Shown here: piece by piece, positions 8,708 through 19,056 of the stretch | Layout: the number at the start of each line of letters is the position of its first letter | Position numbering within the stretch: position 1 is the first letter of the stretch | Origin: Strigamia acuminata | Lineage: Eukaryota > Arthropoda > Chilopoda > Geophilomorpha > Linotaeniidae | NCBI GenBank assembly: GCA_949358305.1 | Contig: OX442314.1 | Coordinates: forward strand, 38,785,211-38,849,210 | DNA: 64,000 bases | Reading direction: 5' to 3' | The notes under the pieces: model-generated | Told to the model about the DNA's origin: nothing | The model's database searches: none | Seen by the model: the letters and a program-made list of their open reading frames with translations, nothing else | Program-made: the position numbers and the translations under genes

Positions 8708-10241
8708 CTATTTTCCCATCTTATAATTTTTCTGCAAATACGGTGGTAATTTCGAAATCCTTTCTGAACGTCGTACCGCGGTCAGTGTTGGTGCTTTTGC
8801 TCTTCGCTTAACAACCCTCGGTGCCGCAATTTGCACTGGCTGCTCTGGAATCACGTCTCTTTGCTCTGGAATCGCCTCAATTATGATGTTTGGTTCTGGA
8901 ACCGCCTCTATCATGATGTTTGGTTCTGGAACTTCTGCTACACCATTATTCGGATCTGGAAATTGTTCCTCCAAGTCGTCATCCTCTGGAATCTGCTCGC
9001 GTCGTGGTTCCTGCTGTGGAAACTCGTCCTCGAATGGTACAAATCGCTTGACATGCGAGATATTTCTCCTCGCAACTTTGCCATCGGCAAACCTCAACAC
9101 GACTGCATTCCCCGTTCGTTTTTGAACTATTGCCACATCTTTTCCATACGCAGCATCCAGCTTGTGTTTCCTTGGTTTTGAAACCAGTACTCCATCTCCG
9201 ACTTGGATTGTGCTTTCCTCATTTCGTCTCCTCTCATCAGCGTATTTTTTTGATTTCTCCTTTTCCAGTCTGTCTTTCTCCTTCACCGCTCGGTGCAATA
9301 ATCCCCGATTTTCTTTCAGGACTTGTGGAATTTTATCTTTCATTTTCCGTCCCGTCATTAATTCGTATGGGCTTGTCCCAGTCGTGCGGTGTGGCGTGCT
9401 TCTGTACGCTCGAAGAAATGGTCCCAAACTCTGTTTCCAATCTCTATTTTCTATTCTCGCCGCTCGAAATGATTTGACAAACGATTTATTTAGTCTCTCG
9501 ACTTGACCATTGGCCATTGGCCAGTACGGTGTCACTCTTCGGTGTGTTATTCCGTATTCTTCTACAAATCCTTTGAATTCTGAAGAAATAAATTGGGGCC
9601 CATTGTCGGATGTAATCGTCTCTGGAATTCCCCAATCGTCGAAAACCTGTTTCAGCCATTTTACAATTTTCTCTGCCGTTGTTGACCTGAGAATCCTCGC
9701 TGCTGGCCACCTGGAGTAATAGTTCACCAAGACCACGATCGAGTTTCCATCGTCGAATGGTCCGCACAGATCTATCGCGAGGTCTCGCCACGGGCCTTTT
9801 GGCAAAACTGTACTCCGTATTGGTTCTGCTCTTTCTGTCGCCCCGCTGAATTGGCACGCTCGACATTTTTGTATTTGCTTCTCCACTTCTTTATCCATCG
9901 CTGGCCACCAAACTTTTGTCCGCAGTCGTTGTTTTGTGCGCACAATTCCTTGGTGCCCTTCATGCGCGATATTGATCACTTTTTGCCTCAACTTTGTGGG
10001 CACAACGATTCGAGTTCCACGTAGCAGCACACCAGCTGTCATGGCTAATTCGTGTCGAATTATTTCGTATCGCTGCAATTCTTTGCTGAACTTCTCGCCA
10101 TTTTTTAATATCGATTTTATGGCCAAAATCTCTGGATCGTCCCTCGACGCCTGTTCGACTTCCTTCACCGTCATTGCTTTGGGCACGGCATTTTGCATGA
10201 TGAAATGGACATACTTCTCTGTCTCCCCTACGATTGTTTTT
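8708..10241 (-). CDS. Element A pol, 3' piece: end of RNase H linker and integrase
   Basis: This is the C-terminal part of the split Gag-Pol. It holds an integrase zinc site (GHQGIVRTKQRLRTKVWWP, then CRACQ), the catalytic core with DLCGPF, SDNGPQF and NGQVERLNKSF, and a GPY/F-like region (VLVSKPRKHKLD). The acidic tail has a short repeat built on EVPEPNIMIEA and EAVPEPNIIIEA. The frame runs to a stop at 8708 and is open to the B junction at 10241. Element B separates it from the RNase H piece at 23760. Confidence 0.9.
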
Positions 10242-10245
10242 CCTT

Positions 10246-11240
10246 TGTGGTGACCCGACTGGGGTGGGGCACGAAGAGTTTCTCTCGTGGCCTACATACG
10301 GGTAAAGAAGGGGAGTCGCACGCGCGCCTCCCTTCCCTCAGAGCATTGACATCCAGTCAATGGACGGGCGTCTGCCCTGGGGGAGTGGGGGAGATTCGTC
10401 TTCTCCACTATTGGGTGGCTTTAGTCACCTGTCACCCCCGCTTTGTGCAAAGGAATTCGCCTTGCACTGAGCGGGCAGAACCAACACAAAAATCAACCAA
10501 GATACACGTAAAAGCCAAACGTCCTAAAACGATCAAGCCTAAGTACAAAGACTTCAGGAGTGACCTAGGACAAGGGACTTTCAACGTGAGTACGATTGAT
10601 TTGTGTTAACCTCCGCAGAGTAACCTGCGAAACAAGATTACCACACTATTTTAGCAAGCCAGCCAGAAATAGTAAACCTACTCCAATTTAGCGAGTTGTG
10701 CAGACAAACGGTCGCACAAGCCTAAATTGCAGTAACCACGACGAGCGTTCCCGCCGCTGTGTGTATCGCCGGGAACCACCAAGCGTCCGCCGCTGTGTGA
10801 TCGCCGGACACCTAAACAAAACCCTAAACCTAGACAACAGACCAGAAGTAAGACCTTTTAGGCATTCACTCGCGCCCGACCAGCGTGAGCCCGAAGGACC
10901 GAACGAGAAACGTGAGACGAGGACGCCATTCATTGCCACGCCGGCCCAAGACGACACCACGTTGCCACGCGGACGCCATCTTGGATCCACAGCGACAAAG
11001 GACGACCTCGACCAGTTTCCCGCCAACTTCACACACCCCAACCTTTTACCTTTTTATTCCCTTACATATTTTATCCCCTTTACCTGTACATTCCCGTATA
11101 ATAAATACATTTATTATATTTACCATTTTACATTGTTTGCCGTTTCACATTATTTGGGTAACCGCTTGAGTAAAGCGGTATTGCGAGATTAGAGAGTGAC
11201 TCATACCACGTATCAGCGACAGATCGAGTTGAGCGCGACA
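10246..11240 (+). repeat. Element B 5' LTR
   Basis: A 995-bp LTR, TGTGGTGACC...GAGCGCGACA. It contains an AATAAA signal at 11100-11105. Possible splice donors lie at 10586 (GTGAGT) and 10848 (GTAAGA), either of which could make a subgenomic mRNA for ORF3. The 94-, 117- and 164-aa open frames within it recur unchanged in the 3' LTR and are not treated as genes. Confidence 0.95.
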
Positions 11241-11242
11241 CG

Positions 11243-11260
11243 TGGGGGCCTGTCCGGGAT
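11243..11260 (+). promoter_or_regulatory. Element B primer binding site, tRNA-Pro type
   Basis: TGGGGGCCTGTCCGGGAT lies two bases after the LTR. It closely resembles the well-known tRNA-Pro primer site of gammaretroviruses. Element D has the same 18 bases at 51194-51211. Confidence 0.85.
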
Positions 11261-11284
11261 CGATTTAAACGACTCGAATAGAAC

Positions 11285-14200
11285 TTGAGATCATTTTCAT
11301 ACCCAAAAATGGCAGACAATATCCGAGTAACGGATTCCGACTCCGACGCGAACAAGAGAGCCGGCAGTCGTAAAGGCGCCGACTATCACTTGCGATCTGG
11401 AGGTCCCTTACCCAAAGCCTCAGCGCACGAAGCGAGGCAAAAACGGCGCAAGCCTAAACCCGATCGCAGAAGCGCATCAGAGGCATCGCACCCGTCTCGT
11501 TCCGAGACGAGGCAGCGATTGGACGAGACAGAGCGGGGTGAAGAGCAATCTCACTCCAAACTGCCGCGTTCTAACCGTGACGGCGAGACGAGCGGAAACG
11601 AGGTTTTATCCCGTAACCCATCGCCTCGTCTAACGCACGACACCGAGGTGGGCAGTCCGAAAGCGGCGTCTCCGATACAAAAGACGGCCTCAAACACGAC
11701 AGCTAATTCGGCACTAAACACGCCAATCACGCAAAGCCGCCCAGCTTCGGTCAGGTCCGAAGGACACAAGTCCAATGCGTCAAAAACTGAGCGTGTTCCG
11801 AGCCAGCCTTACAGCGTCTCGGCCACATTGGTTGACACGATGCAGTTGGCACAGGCAGAAGGTGTACGATACACTCTGCCAACGGGAAAAATAACTGTGT
11901 ACGAAACATTACAAATCGTACGTGCAGCTTTAAGAGCGCACAGGTTATCCCCAGAAATCACCGTTGTTGAAGACGCATACGCTCAACAAATGGTAGACTC
12001 CGCTCAATTCGAAGCGGATGCCGAGAATGAGGCCCGACAAGCCATCCGCGAGAGAAAGCGGAAGCTGGCGGAAAGAGAAGCGCGAGCTCTCGAGTACGGC
12101 AAATCCCAGCGCGTTCCGACTACTCCAGAAGAAGTCGAAATAGTTGATCGAGCCTTACATGCACATCGTTATGCATTCCGTTCTCAACAAGAAGCTGAAC
12201 AAGCTTTCATGACTAGGCTGCAACGAGACAAACCAAAATCCGTTCGCAAGCCAGAAGTTAGCTCGTCCGAATTGTCCGACGAGAGCGTAGAAGGCGACCC
12301 GAAGCGCACGCCGAAGGTCAGCCCCAAACCCGAGCGAAAAAAGGAAGTGCCAGTCACTCCACGCAAACGGGAAGTCTCGACCGAACAACGCGTTCGACCT
12401 CGCATGATGGCGTTAGACGATAACACTAACAACGCTATCAACCGATTAATAAATGCGAACAACGCGCGTCGTAACGAAGAACAGACTCACACGAGCCGAC
12501 AACGCGACGACCCGCGGGGTAACGACTGGCAACAGCCGGTACCCATCCTCAAAGACGACGGACCTTCGAGAAAACATTCCGAAGACCGCACCTCGTCACG
12601 AGAGGAACGTCAACGCGAGAGAGGGCAGCAACAGTATCACTACGGAAACAGTGATTCGTCGTCGGATGAACTGGAGTCGAATGCACCCAGTCATCACGAT
12701 TCGGAGAGAGGTTCCGGAGAAAGACGAAGGGAGAGAGAACGCGACGAACGCAGGGAACGGGAACGTGACGACCGTCGTAGAGGCCGGAAAGAGTCAAGCT
12801 CTTCACGGCGCGACCTGCCACGCCACTCACCGTCTCCCGACCCCAGCTCCGACCCCTCGTCCGACGACGACAGACGAAATGATAAATCCAGTAATCGCCG
12901 GAAGAGGTCCAACTCTCCGCGCGATAAAGAGAAACGACGTCGATCGGAAAATAGCGGCCACCGACGGGAGGAGTTTCAGGACCTTCCCCGACAAAGCGCG
13001 TTTACCGATTCGACGGGTCGGCAGTATACGATGGGAGAGCTTGGAAGAGCCCTGCTTGGCTCGTTAAAAGCCGAAGGAATCGATCTGAGCAAACGAAATG
13101 ATCGTAATCGTAACACTGGTGACCGCGTAAAGAAAAAATACGCTGTCTCCCGACGTGACACCATGAGTGTTACCGGGAATATTAGGTGGCAATTTTATAT
13201 TCAGAACCGTTTCGACGGGTCATGGAAAGCGGGAGATCGCTTCCTTGACGAAGTAATTCGAATTAAGACTGCCACTAAAGCCACCGTAGGAGACATGCTC
13301 ACCCACGGTATTGTCGAGCTAATGACAGGCTCGGCACGTGAGTGGTACCAAGGATTGAAAGGCGTCAATTGGGACGACTTTTTAATGAGATTCGACCTGC
13401 GCTACGGCGAGACACCCGAAGAGGTGAGCCGAAAGATGCGAGGTCTTCGCCAGATGCCTGGTGAAACCATAATGGATTACGACATTCGCGCCAGATTGTT
13501 GTTCGAAAAGGCCCCGATGGAATTTCATGCCACGGGATTCAACCTTTTCTTTCTCGGCGGTTTGTCGGAATACTCGCAACGGGTGCTACTTGAAGAAAGG
13601 GCACCGACAGGAGGCAGCTACGAAGAAATGAGCGCCTTCCTGTTCGAGAACACGATAGATATCGAGAAGAGATATTATTCCGCTTTACCAGAAGCGGAGA
13701 AAGCAGCAACCGCTAAACGTCTCAAGTTGAGTGCGGAAAGATATGGGGCGACAGACAAAATCATGCGCCCTACTGAATATCTTAGCGGTATAATGGAGCT
13801 GGCAGAAGCTAGCGTTGGTTTACAAATAAAAAATAAACTGACATCCACGCTGCCTTCCAACCCATTGGCCGCCCCTAAAAAGGCACCGACAGCGTCAGCC
13901 ATGCAAGCGACACTGGAGGAGGTCAAGGAGGGGGAGGAAGCCGAACAAAATGTCGGAAAATCAGACGAAAAAGAAGAAAAAGACGATTATTCGACGGACG
14001 AAGAAATACGAAGCTATCGCGATACCTTATCAACGGGTTGCGATGAGGAAGGACCGCTAGTACATCTCATCCATCGAGATAGAGCGGTAGAAGAATTTCG
14101 CGCCAGGTTAAAACCAAATGCCGGCCGAATTCCGAAGTATTTTCGAAAAAATTACACGCCACCGTCGAAAGTAGACCCTGAAAAAAAGAAATCGATTGAA

Positions 14201-14389
14201 GCCCCAAGAGACAAATCAAATATTCGTTGTTTTAAGTGTAACCAACCGGGTCACTATTCCAATGAGTGCCCAAGAACAGCGAAAGAAGACGCTAAGTTTG
14301 ACGCGATAATGAAGCAGATGGCAGAGATTAAACTCGCCATGGCAAAAAACGAGTCAAAAAACGAGTCAGCGCAGGCGGCGAAGAAATAA
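11285..14389 (+). CDS. Element B Gag
   Basis: A 1034-aa frame. The first ATG of the frame is at 11285; a second (MADNIRVTDS) follows near 11309 and is an equally likely start. The first 600 residues are mostly disordered and charged. They include a DYHLRS motif shared with element D Gag and an Arg/Glu-rich stretch (RRRERERDERRERERDD near 480). A capsid-like retrotransposon Gag domain runs from about 630 to 830 (TGNIRWQFYI, FDGSWKAGDRFLDEV, SAREWYQGL). One CCHC zinc knuckle, CFKCNQPGHYSNEC, starts near 982 and would bind genomic RNA. The frame ends just after two A AAA AAC heptamers. Gag of element D shares the same order of parts. Confidence 0.93.
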   Translation: MRSFSYPKMADNIRVTDSDSDANKRAGSRKGADYHLRSGGPLPKASAHEARQKRRKPKPDRRSASEASHPSRSETRQRLDETERGEEQSHSKLPRSNRDGETSGNEVLSRNPSPRLTHDTEVGSPKAASPIQKTASNTTANSALNTPITQSRPASVRSEGHKSNASKTERVPSQPYSVSATLVDTMQLAQAEGVRYTLPTGKITVYETLQIVRAALRAHRLSPEITVVEDAYAQQMVDSAQFEADAENEARQAIRERKRKLAEREARALEYGKSQRVPTTPEEVEIVDRALHAHRYAFRSQQEAEQAFMTRLQRDKPKSVRKPEVSSSELSDESVEGDPKRTPKVSPKPERKKEVPVTPRKREVSTEQRVRPRMMALDDNTNNAINRLINANNARRNEEQTHTSRQRDDPRGNDWQQPVPILKDDGPSRKHSEDRTSSREERQRERGQQQYHYGNSDSSSDELESNAPSHHDSERGSGERRRERERDERRERERDDRRRGRKESSSSRRDLPRHSPSPDPSSDPSSDDDRRNDKSSNRRKRSNSPRDKEKRRRSENSGHRREEFQDLPRQSAFTDSTGRQYTMGELGRALLGSLKAEGIDLSKRNDRNRNTGDRVKKKYAVSRRDTMSVTGNIRWQFYIQNRFDGSWKAGDRFLDEVIRIKTATKATVGDMLTHGIVELMTGSAREWYQGLKGVNWDDFLMRFDLRYGETPEEVSRKMRGLRQMPGETIMDYDIRARLLFEKAPMEFHATGFNLFFLGGLSEYSQRVLLEERAPTGGSYEEMSAFLFENTIDIEKRYYSALPEAEKAATAKRLKLSAERYGATDKIMRPTEYLSGIMELAEASVGLQIKNKLTSTLPSNPLAAPKKAPTASAMQATLEEVKEGEEAEQNVGKSDEKEEKDDYSTDEEIRSYRDTLSTGCDEEGPLVHLIHRDRAVEEFRARLKPNAGRIPKYFRKNYTPPSKVDPEKKKSIEAPRDKSNIRCFKCNQPGHYSNECPRTAKEDAKFDAIMKQMAEIKLAMAKNESKNESAQAAKK

Positions 14390-14406
14390 CTTCTCGACCG
14401 TCTGCG
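14344..14406 (+). promoter_or_regulatory. Element B -1 ribosomal frameshift signal
   Basis: Two slippery heptamers A AAA AAC, each in the gag frame, lie at 14344-14350 and 14356-14362. The second is followed by a 6-nt spacer and a stem GCGCAG/CTGCGC whose loop holds the gag stop codon. A smaller inner stem (AGAA/TTCT) is possible. The -1 frame is open from the heptamers through to the pol start. Element D has the same heptamer, spacer length and outer stem. Confidence 0.85.
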
Positions 14407-14412
14407 CCATTC

Positions 14413-17400
14413 ATGAAGAAGAAGGGGTTTAACAAAGGGTTCGATAAACCGCCACCAGTCAAAGAAATGGGTAGTGACATAGCTAACGCCCAGATCCAAG
14501 ACAGGGCCAACAACGCTTTGCAGGTAATTACCGCAAACGCTGAGGCTGAGGCGGAAGAACCAAACCTACTGCTTGAAGAATTACCTCAAGTAGTCGAAGA
14601 CACAGAAGAATTTCGTGTTTTCATGTGCAACGTGGCGGTCGAATATACCAGCCGCCTATGTATGCTGCCCATGACAATAGAACGCGAAAAAATTATGGGA
14701 CTGCTAGACTCGGGAGCAGATCGCTCGTTCGTTTCCGAAGACATAGTAGCATCATTGGGTCTCACCGATAAGATAAAAGGCGTTAATAAAAATGTACGTC
14801 TAAAAACCGCCAACGGAATGGCGCGTCCAAAAGGAGTTATATTATTGACCATGGAGTGGCTCGGAGGGGTAGAACAGCACCCTTTCCTGGTCCTGCCCAC
14901 GTGCGACAGAATTTTTCTGTTGGGCTTAGACCTCATGGCGTCAATGGAAATACAACCAAATCCAATAACGAAATCTTGGAATTATATCAGAAATGATAGA
15001 GAAAGACCCGCAATTGTCGTGCCACCAGCTCTTATCAAAGAAGCGGCCGACAAGACACAGTGGGAGAAAGGCCTAAAGAAATTCGTTCAAGACTACGATT
15101 TTAAAGCATTCGTAACAGAATTGCAACGGGACAATGTAGTGGAAACGCTTGTCGCCGACGCCGCTTTAGAATTAAACGAAGCGGCAGCCCTACGAAGGGT
15201 CCTACTTAAATATGAGGGGATCCTGTCGAAAAAACCGGGCCGAACGAATAGGGCTATTCACGAAATTAAATTGACGGATAATAAACCTATACGAGTTGCG
15301 TATAAGGGAATGAACCCGCAAAAACGTGAAATAGTACAAAAAATGTGCCAAGAAATGCTAGACAGTGGCATTGTCTCCGAGGCCCAGGGAGAATACGCGA
15401 CGCGAGTTGTGCTCGTGATGCGCCCGGGCTCGGACCCACGCCTATGCATTGATTACCGCCCATTAAACGCGGTGACAGAGATAGATCCCATACAGATGCC
15501 GTCTATCGAATCCATTTTGAGAGAGCTTAGCCCCTTTTCTTGGGTTACGACAATGGATCTGTCGAAGGGATACTGGCAAGTTGAGATGAGGCCAGAGGAT
15601 AAGCTAAAAACAGCATTTTACTCGCCAATTGGACGGTTGATGTTCAACGTCATGCCGTTTGGTTTAGTGAATGCTCCCAGTACCTTTCAGAGACTAATCG
15701 AAAGCGTATTGGGTGATATCCTGCATCAGTTCGTGTGGGCATACCTAGATGACATAGTTATTGCCTCTAAAACATTCGAAGAGCACATTGAGCACATCGA
15801 CCAAGTGCTCACCCGGCTGGCGAAAGCTGGGTTACACGTTCATCCGGGCAAGAGCAAGTTCTGCCGAAAGGAGCTTGCCTTCCTGGGTTATCGCATTGGA
15901 GTCAACGGTTTAGCTATTGGCCCCGAAAAAATCGATGCGATTAATCGTTTCCCACCACCCGAGGACGTTAAAGGTGTCCAACGGTTTATGGGAATGATAA
16001 ACTTCTTCGGCAGGTTGCTACCGGGTCTAGCTGAAGTGGCAGCCCCAGTTACCGACCTCCTGAAGAATGAAAACGAATTTGTATGGTCAAATGAGTGCAA
16101 CATCGCATTTAATGCGATAAAGAGGATGCTGACGGAAGTCGGCGTAATGCCTCTACCCGACTTAAACCGGCCGTTCATATTACATACGGACGCCAGCAGA
16201 GTTGGGTTAGGAGCCGCGTTGCTTCAAACTCACGTGCGCGACGGAGTCGAACAAGACCTGCCGTGCATGTTTATAAGTCGCAAACTCCAAGGCGCTGAAA
16301 AAAATTACAACGCCACAGAGTTGGAGTGTTTGGCAGTTGTGTGGGCTATAAGGAAATTCAGAGATTATCTCGAATATACCAAATTTGTAGTCCACACAGA
16401 TCATCAAGCGTTACAATGGCTGATGAAATTAAAGGAGCCAGCCGGTCGACTAGCCAGATGGCAGTTAGAACTGATGGCATGCGACTTGACCATTCAATAC
16501 AAGCCCGGCAAATATAACGTCGTGGCTGACGCTCTATCAAGGGCACCAGTGTCAGATCCTATCGACGCTGACGATGATGGCGAGGATGATTCCCGCATCA
16601 TTTACTGCCCGACGAGTTGTCACCGTTGGGATTTAAGGAAAATAAATGAAATTCCCACCGCGTCTCCAGCAGATGTAAAATTCTGTGGATTCTGGACGCG
16701 GTTATACCAACCAGCTGCTGACAATTACCCAAATGCAAAGAAGGAATTTAAGCTAGAGCGGAGAATAAATGACCCGCTTCTAAGCGCCTTCCACGCTCAT
16801 GTCGGCAAGCAAATGCGAAGCAATCCCCCGACAAGGGAGGAAATAATTGTGCAACAAAAATTAGACAAAAAATGTCAGGACAGAGCTAGATTCGTACTGA
16901 CAGGAAAATATCCGCCCAACTTAACCAGAAGGCAGAAGCGTCGTTATGCACACGAATCCATAGATTACCTATTGGATGACGGCCTTTTGGTGAAACATCA
17001 CCCAAATCACCAAGATGACTTGAGTGAATCGGACACCGCAGTAAAGGTAGTAATACCTGCTTCCTTAATCGGTCGCGTGCTGTGGTTGTTACACGGGCAC
17101 CCGCTTGCGAGCCATGCGGGAGTAAGCAGAACACTCTATCGTGCTACACAGCTTTTTCACTGGACAGGGATGAAAAAAGATATTGCTCTTTTTGTCCACC
17201 AATGTCAGCGATGTCAAGCGTGCAAGCCGAGGAGTAAATCACCATTCGAAACTATTTTCTTAGGGCCTTACGCGCCTTTTGATTGTTTAAGTGTCGATGT
17301 GATGGGCCCAAAACCCGTTACGGGAAATAAAAATGCGTACATTATCGTTATAATGGACGTGGCGACTCGTTGGCCCGAGTTGTACGCCGTCGCTAGACCT

Positions 17401-18483
17401 TCAGCAGAAAAAATCGTTGAATGTATCTACGACGTAGCGTTACGTTACGGATTTCCACGTAAAATGATATCCGACAACGGACCCCAATTTATCTCGAAAA
17501 TTTGGGGTAAGTTTTGTGAGAAATTCGGGATTGTGGCGTCACATACTTCGACCTACAATCCCAGAACAAATCCCGTTGAGCGACTCAACAGGGACATTAA
17601 ATATGCACTAAGTATATTCACTGACATCCACAATAGGTGGGATGAATACTTGAGGGAGATCGCGTTCAGCATACGAACAACAGTCTCGAGGACGAGAGAT
17701 TTTTCTCCGGCCTACCTCAACTTCGCCCGGGAGCTACGAGTGCCTTGGGACCCACGAGTGGCAGAGTCAGTAAATGTGGTGGACCCCGAGAAACCACATG
17801 AGTACGTGTATAAATTGGAGCAAACCATCTCCAACACGTACAAGCACATGATGGCGCACATTTTTAACATGCGCGACCGCATTTTACAAGATAAAAGCGG
17901 TGGAAAATTCGTGAATTTCGAGATCAATGATTTAGTGTGGAAGGACACACACATCCTCTCAAATGCAGCGAGAGGAATCACCGCCAGCTTGGCCGACAAG
18001 AGAGATGGTCCGTATGTGATCATCGGCAAGCATGGCGGTAACGCGTATAAACTACGTAAGCTCGAGGACAATACCGAGCATAAGTCGATCCAGGTACGAG
18101 AGTTAACTCCGTACATTCCGGAATTCCCGCAAGAAATGTGGGCAAAAGGCCAAGTCAAGTCTAAAACTGACGGCCAAATCGTCGATATGTTCGCTGGCGA
18201 GTCGGAAAAAGCACCGCCAAGTGACAACGAGGAGTATTTCGACGCCCCTTCACCACCGGTAAACGAGATAGTTGAATCCGTTCCGGATCCAATTTTGGTC
18301 GGGGGGGAAACAGGAGAAACTCCTGAAACAAACACAAAAAACACGGATAAAAAAGAAAACAGTAATGAGGAGGTACAGACACAAAAAACAACAAAAAATA
18401 TCGTACCTGTCTCGACTCATCACCTGCGGCCCCGTGGAAGTAATCCGTTTATAAAAGACGGAAAGGTCGTAGGAAAGGAGTAG
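14413..18483 (+). CDS. Element B Pol (protease, RT, RNase H, integrase)
   Basis: A 1356-aa frame counted from the ATG at 14413. The frame is open upstream into gag, so the product is more likely a Gag-Pol fusion made by -1 frameshift. Domains: aspartic protease LLDSGADRS near 97; reverse transcriptase with LCIDYRPLN and YLDD near 444; RNase H with HTDASRVGLGAAL near 593 and HTDHQAL; integrase with HGHPLASH...CQRCQACK near 895, DVMGP, SDNGPQF near 1020 and NPVERLN near 1055; and a GPY/F-type DKRDGPYVI segment. All catalytic residues I can check are present. The extreme C-terminus (NPFIKDGKVVGKE) is also conserved in element D. Confidence 0.95.
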   Translation: MKKKGFNKGFDKPPPVKEMGSDIANAQIQDRANNALQVITANAEAEAEEPNLLLEELPQVVEDTEEFRVFMCNVAVEYTSRLCMLPMTIEREKIMGLLDSGADRSFVSEDIVASLGLTDKIKGVNKNVRLKTANGMARPKGVILLTMEWLGGVEQHPFLVLPTCDRIFLLGLDLMASMEIQPNPITKSWNYIRNDRERPAIVVPPALIKEAADKTQWEKGLKKFVQDYDFKAFVTELQRDNVVETLVADAALELNEAAALRRVLLKYEGILSKKPGRTNRAIHEIKLTDNKPIRVAYKGMNPQKREIVQKMCQEMLDSGIVSEAQGEYATRVVLVMRPGSDPRLCIDYRPLNAVTEIDPIQMPSIESILRELSPFSWVTTMDLSKGYWQVEMRPEDKLKTAFYSPIGRLMFNVMPFGLVNAPSTFQRLIESVLGDILHQFVWAYLDDIVIASKTFEEHIEHIDQVLTRLAKAGLHVHPGKSKFCRKELAFLGYRIGVNGLAIGPEKIDAINRFPPPEDVKGVQRFMGMINFFGRLLPGLAEVAAPVTDLLKNENEFVWSNECNIAFNAIKRMLTEVGVMPLPDLNRPFILHTDASRVGLGAALLQTHVRDGVEQDLPCMFISRKLQGAEKNYNATELECLAVVWAIRKFRDYLEYTKFVVHTDHQALQWLMKLKEPAGRLARWQLELMACDLTIQYKPGKYNVVADALSRAPVSDPIDADDDGEDDSRIIYCPTSCHRWDLRKINEIPTASPADVKFCGFWTRLYQPAADNYPNAKKEFKLERRINDPLLSAFHAHVGKQMRSNPPTREEIIVQQKLDKKCQDRARFVLTGKYPPNLTRRQKRRYAHESIDYLLDDGLLVKHHPNHQDDLSESDTAVKVVIPASLIGRVLWLLHGHPLASHAGVSRTLYRATQLFHWTGMKKDIALFVHQCQRCQACKPRSKSPFETIFLGPYAPFDCLSVDVMGPKPVTGNKNAYIIVIMDVATRWPELYAVARPSAEKIVECIYDVALRYGFPRKMISDNGPQFISKIWGKFCEKFGIVASHTSTYNPRTNPVERLNRDIKYALSIFTDIHNRWDEYLREIAFSIRTTVSRTRDFSPAYLNFARELRVPWDPRVAESVNVVDPEKPHEYVYKLEQTISNTYKHMMAHIFNMRDRILQDKSGGKFVNFEINDLVWKDTHILSNAARGITASLADKRDGPYVIIGKHGGNAYKLRKLEDNTEHKSIQVRELTPYIPEFPQEMWAKGQVKSKTDGQIVDMFAGESEKAPPSDNEEYFDAPSPPVNEIVESVPDPILVGGETGETPETNTKNTDKKENSNEEVQTQKTTKNIVPVSTHHLRPRGSNPFIKDGKVVGKE

Positions 18484-18637
18484 AAAACGTTACGAGTCGA
18501 TGGCGACGCTGAAAAACAAAAAAATTGACCGATCGACAGCGCTAGCCATCAAAATCCGAGACTCTGAAAATTTCGCTAAGTCCAACGAAGCGGATATCGG
18601 TCGAATTCGCGTCACGAGATGGCGTGGAAACGCGGGA

Positions 18638-18749
18638 CCCGTAGCAAAATTATCGGCACGGGTCGGATACCGCGTGCAAAAGACCCCGTAGCAGCGATCG
18701 CGCACGGGCGTAGAAACAAAGGAGCCCCGTAGCGTAACATGCGCACGGG
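18638..18749 (+). promoter_or_regulatory. Triple CCCGTAGC...GCACGGG hairpin between pol and ORF3
   Basis: Three hairpins of 24-25 nt lie at 18638-18662, 18685-18708 and 18726-18749. Each starts CCCGTAGC and ends GCACGGG, with different loop bases. Element D has one related copy at 58727-58750 in the same interval. The place and repetition suggest an RNA structure, such as an export, packaging or splicing signal. The function is inferred only. Confidence 0.6.
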
Positions 18750-18963
18750 CTGTTGCGCACAGTCATAAACACCTGGTTCTGGAGTAAAATTACCCAGAAC
18801 CCACCACGATTGCCTCGTTTTCACCCGGACTTCCGCTAAAATCAGCTGATCGTCGTCCGCACGTGATACACAGCGAGTGCATTTTTAACCAAGTTTTTGA
18901 TCCATTTTACGAGAAGTTTTCAAGTTTTTTAATCGTGGTCTGACTGAACGCGCAATCCTCACG

Positions 18964-19056
18964 ATGGATGAGGAAGGAGGGGACGAGGAAATGCTTGAAA
19001 TACAGCATCATGACGAGAATTGGGACCCGGACATAAACGTAGTTCCACCCGATCAG
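18964..19056 (+). CDS. Element B ORF3, exon 1
   Basis: An ATG opens 31 codons of acidic protein (MDEEGGDEEM, then HHDENWDPD). It ends in phase 0 at CAG followed by a GTAGTA donor. Read without splicing, it stops within about 22 more codons. Element D has a matching exon at 58910-59026 with the shared DENWD motif, also phase 0 and also ending in CAG before GTA. The acceptor at 19857 joins it in frame to the main ORF3 exon. I infer a spliced mRNA. Confidence 0.7.

Noticed and set aside
10698-11192. Plus-strand 164-aa ORF in the LTR of element B (also at 23217-23711)
   Set aside because: It lies wholly within the LTR and overlaps several other frames on both strands. It repeats only because the LTR repeats. 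No domain is visible.
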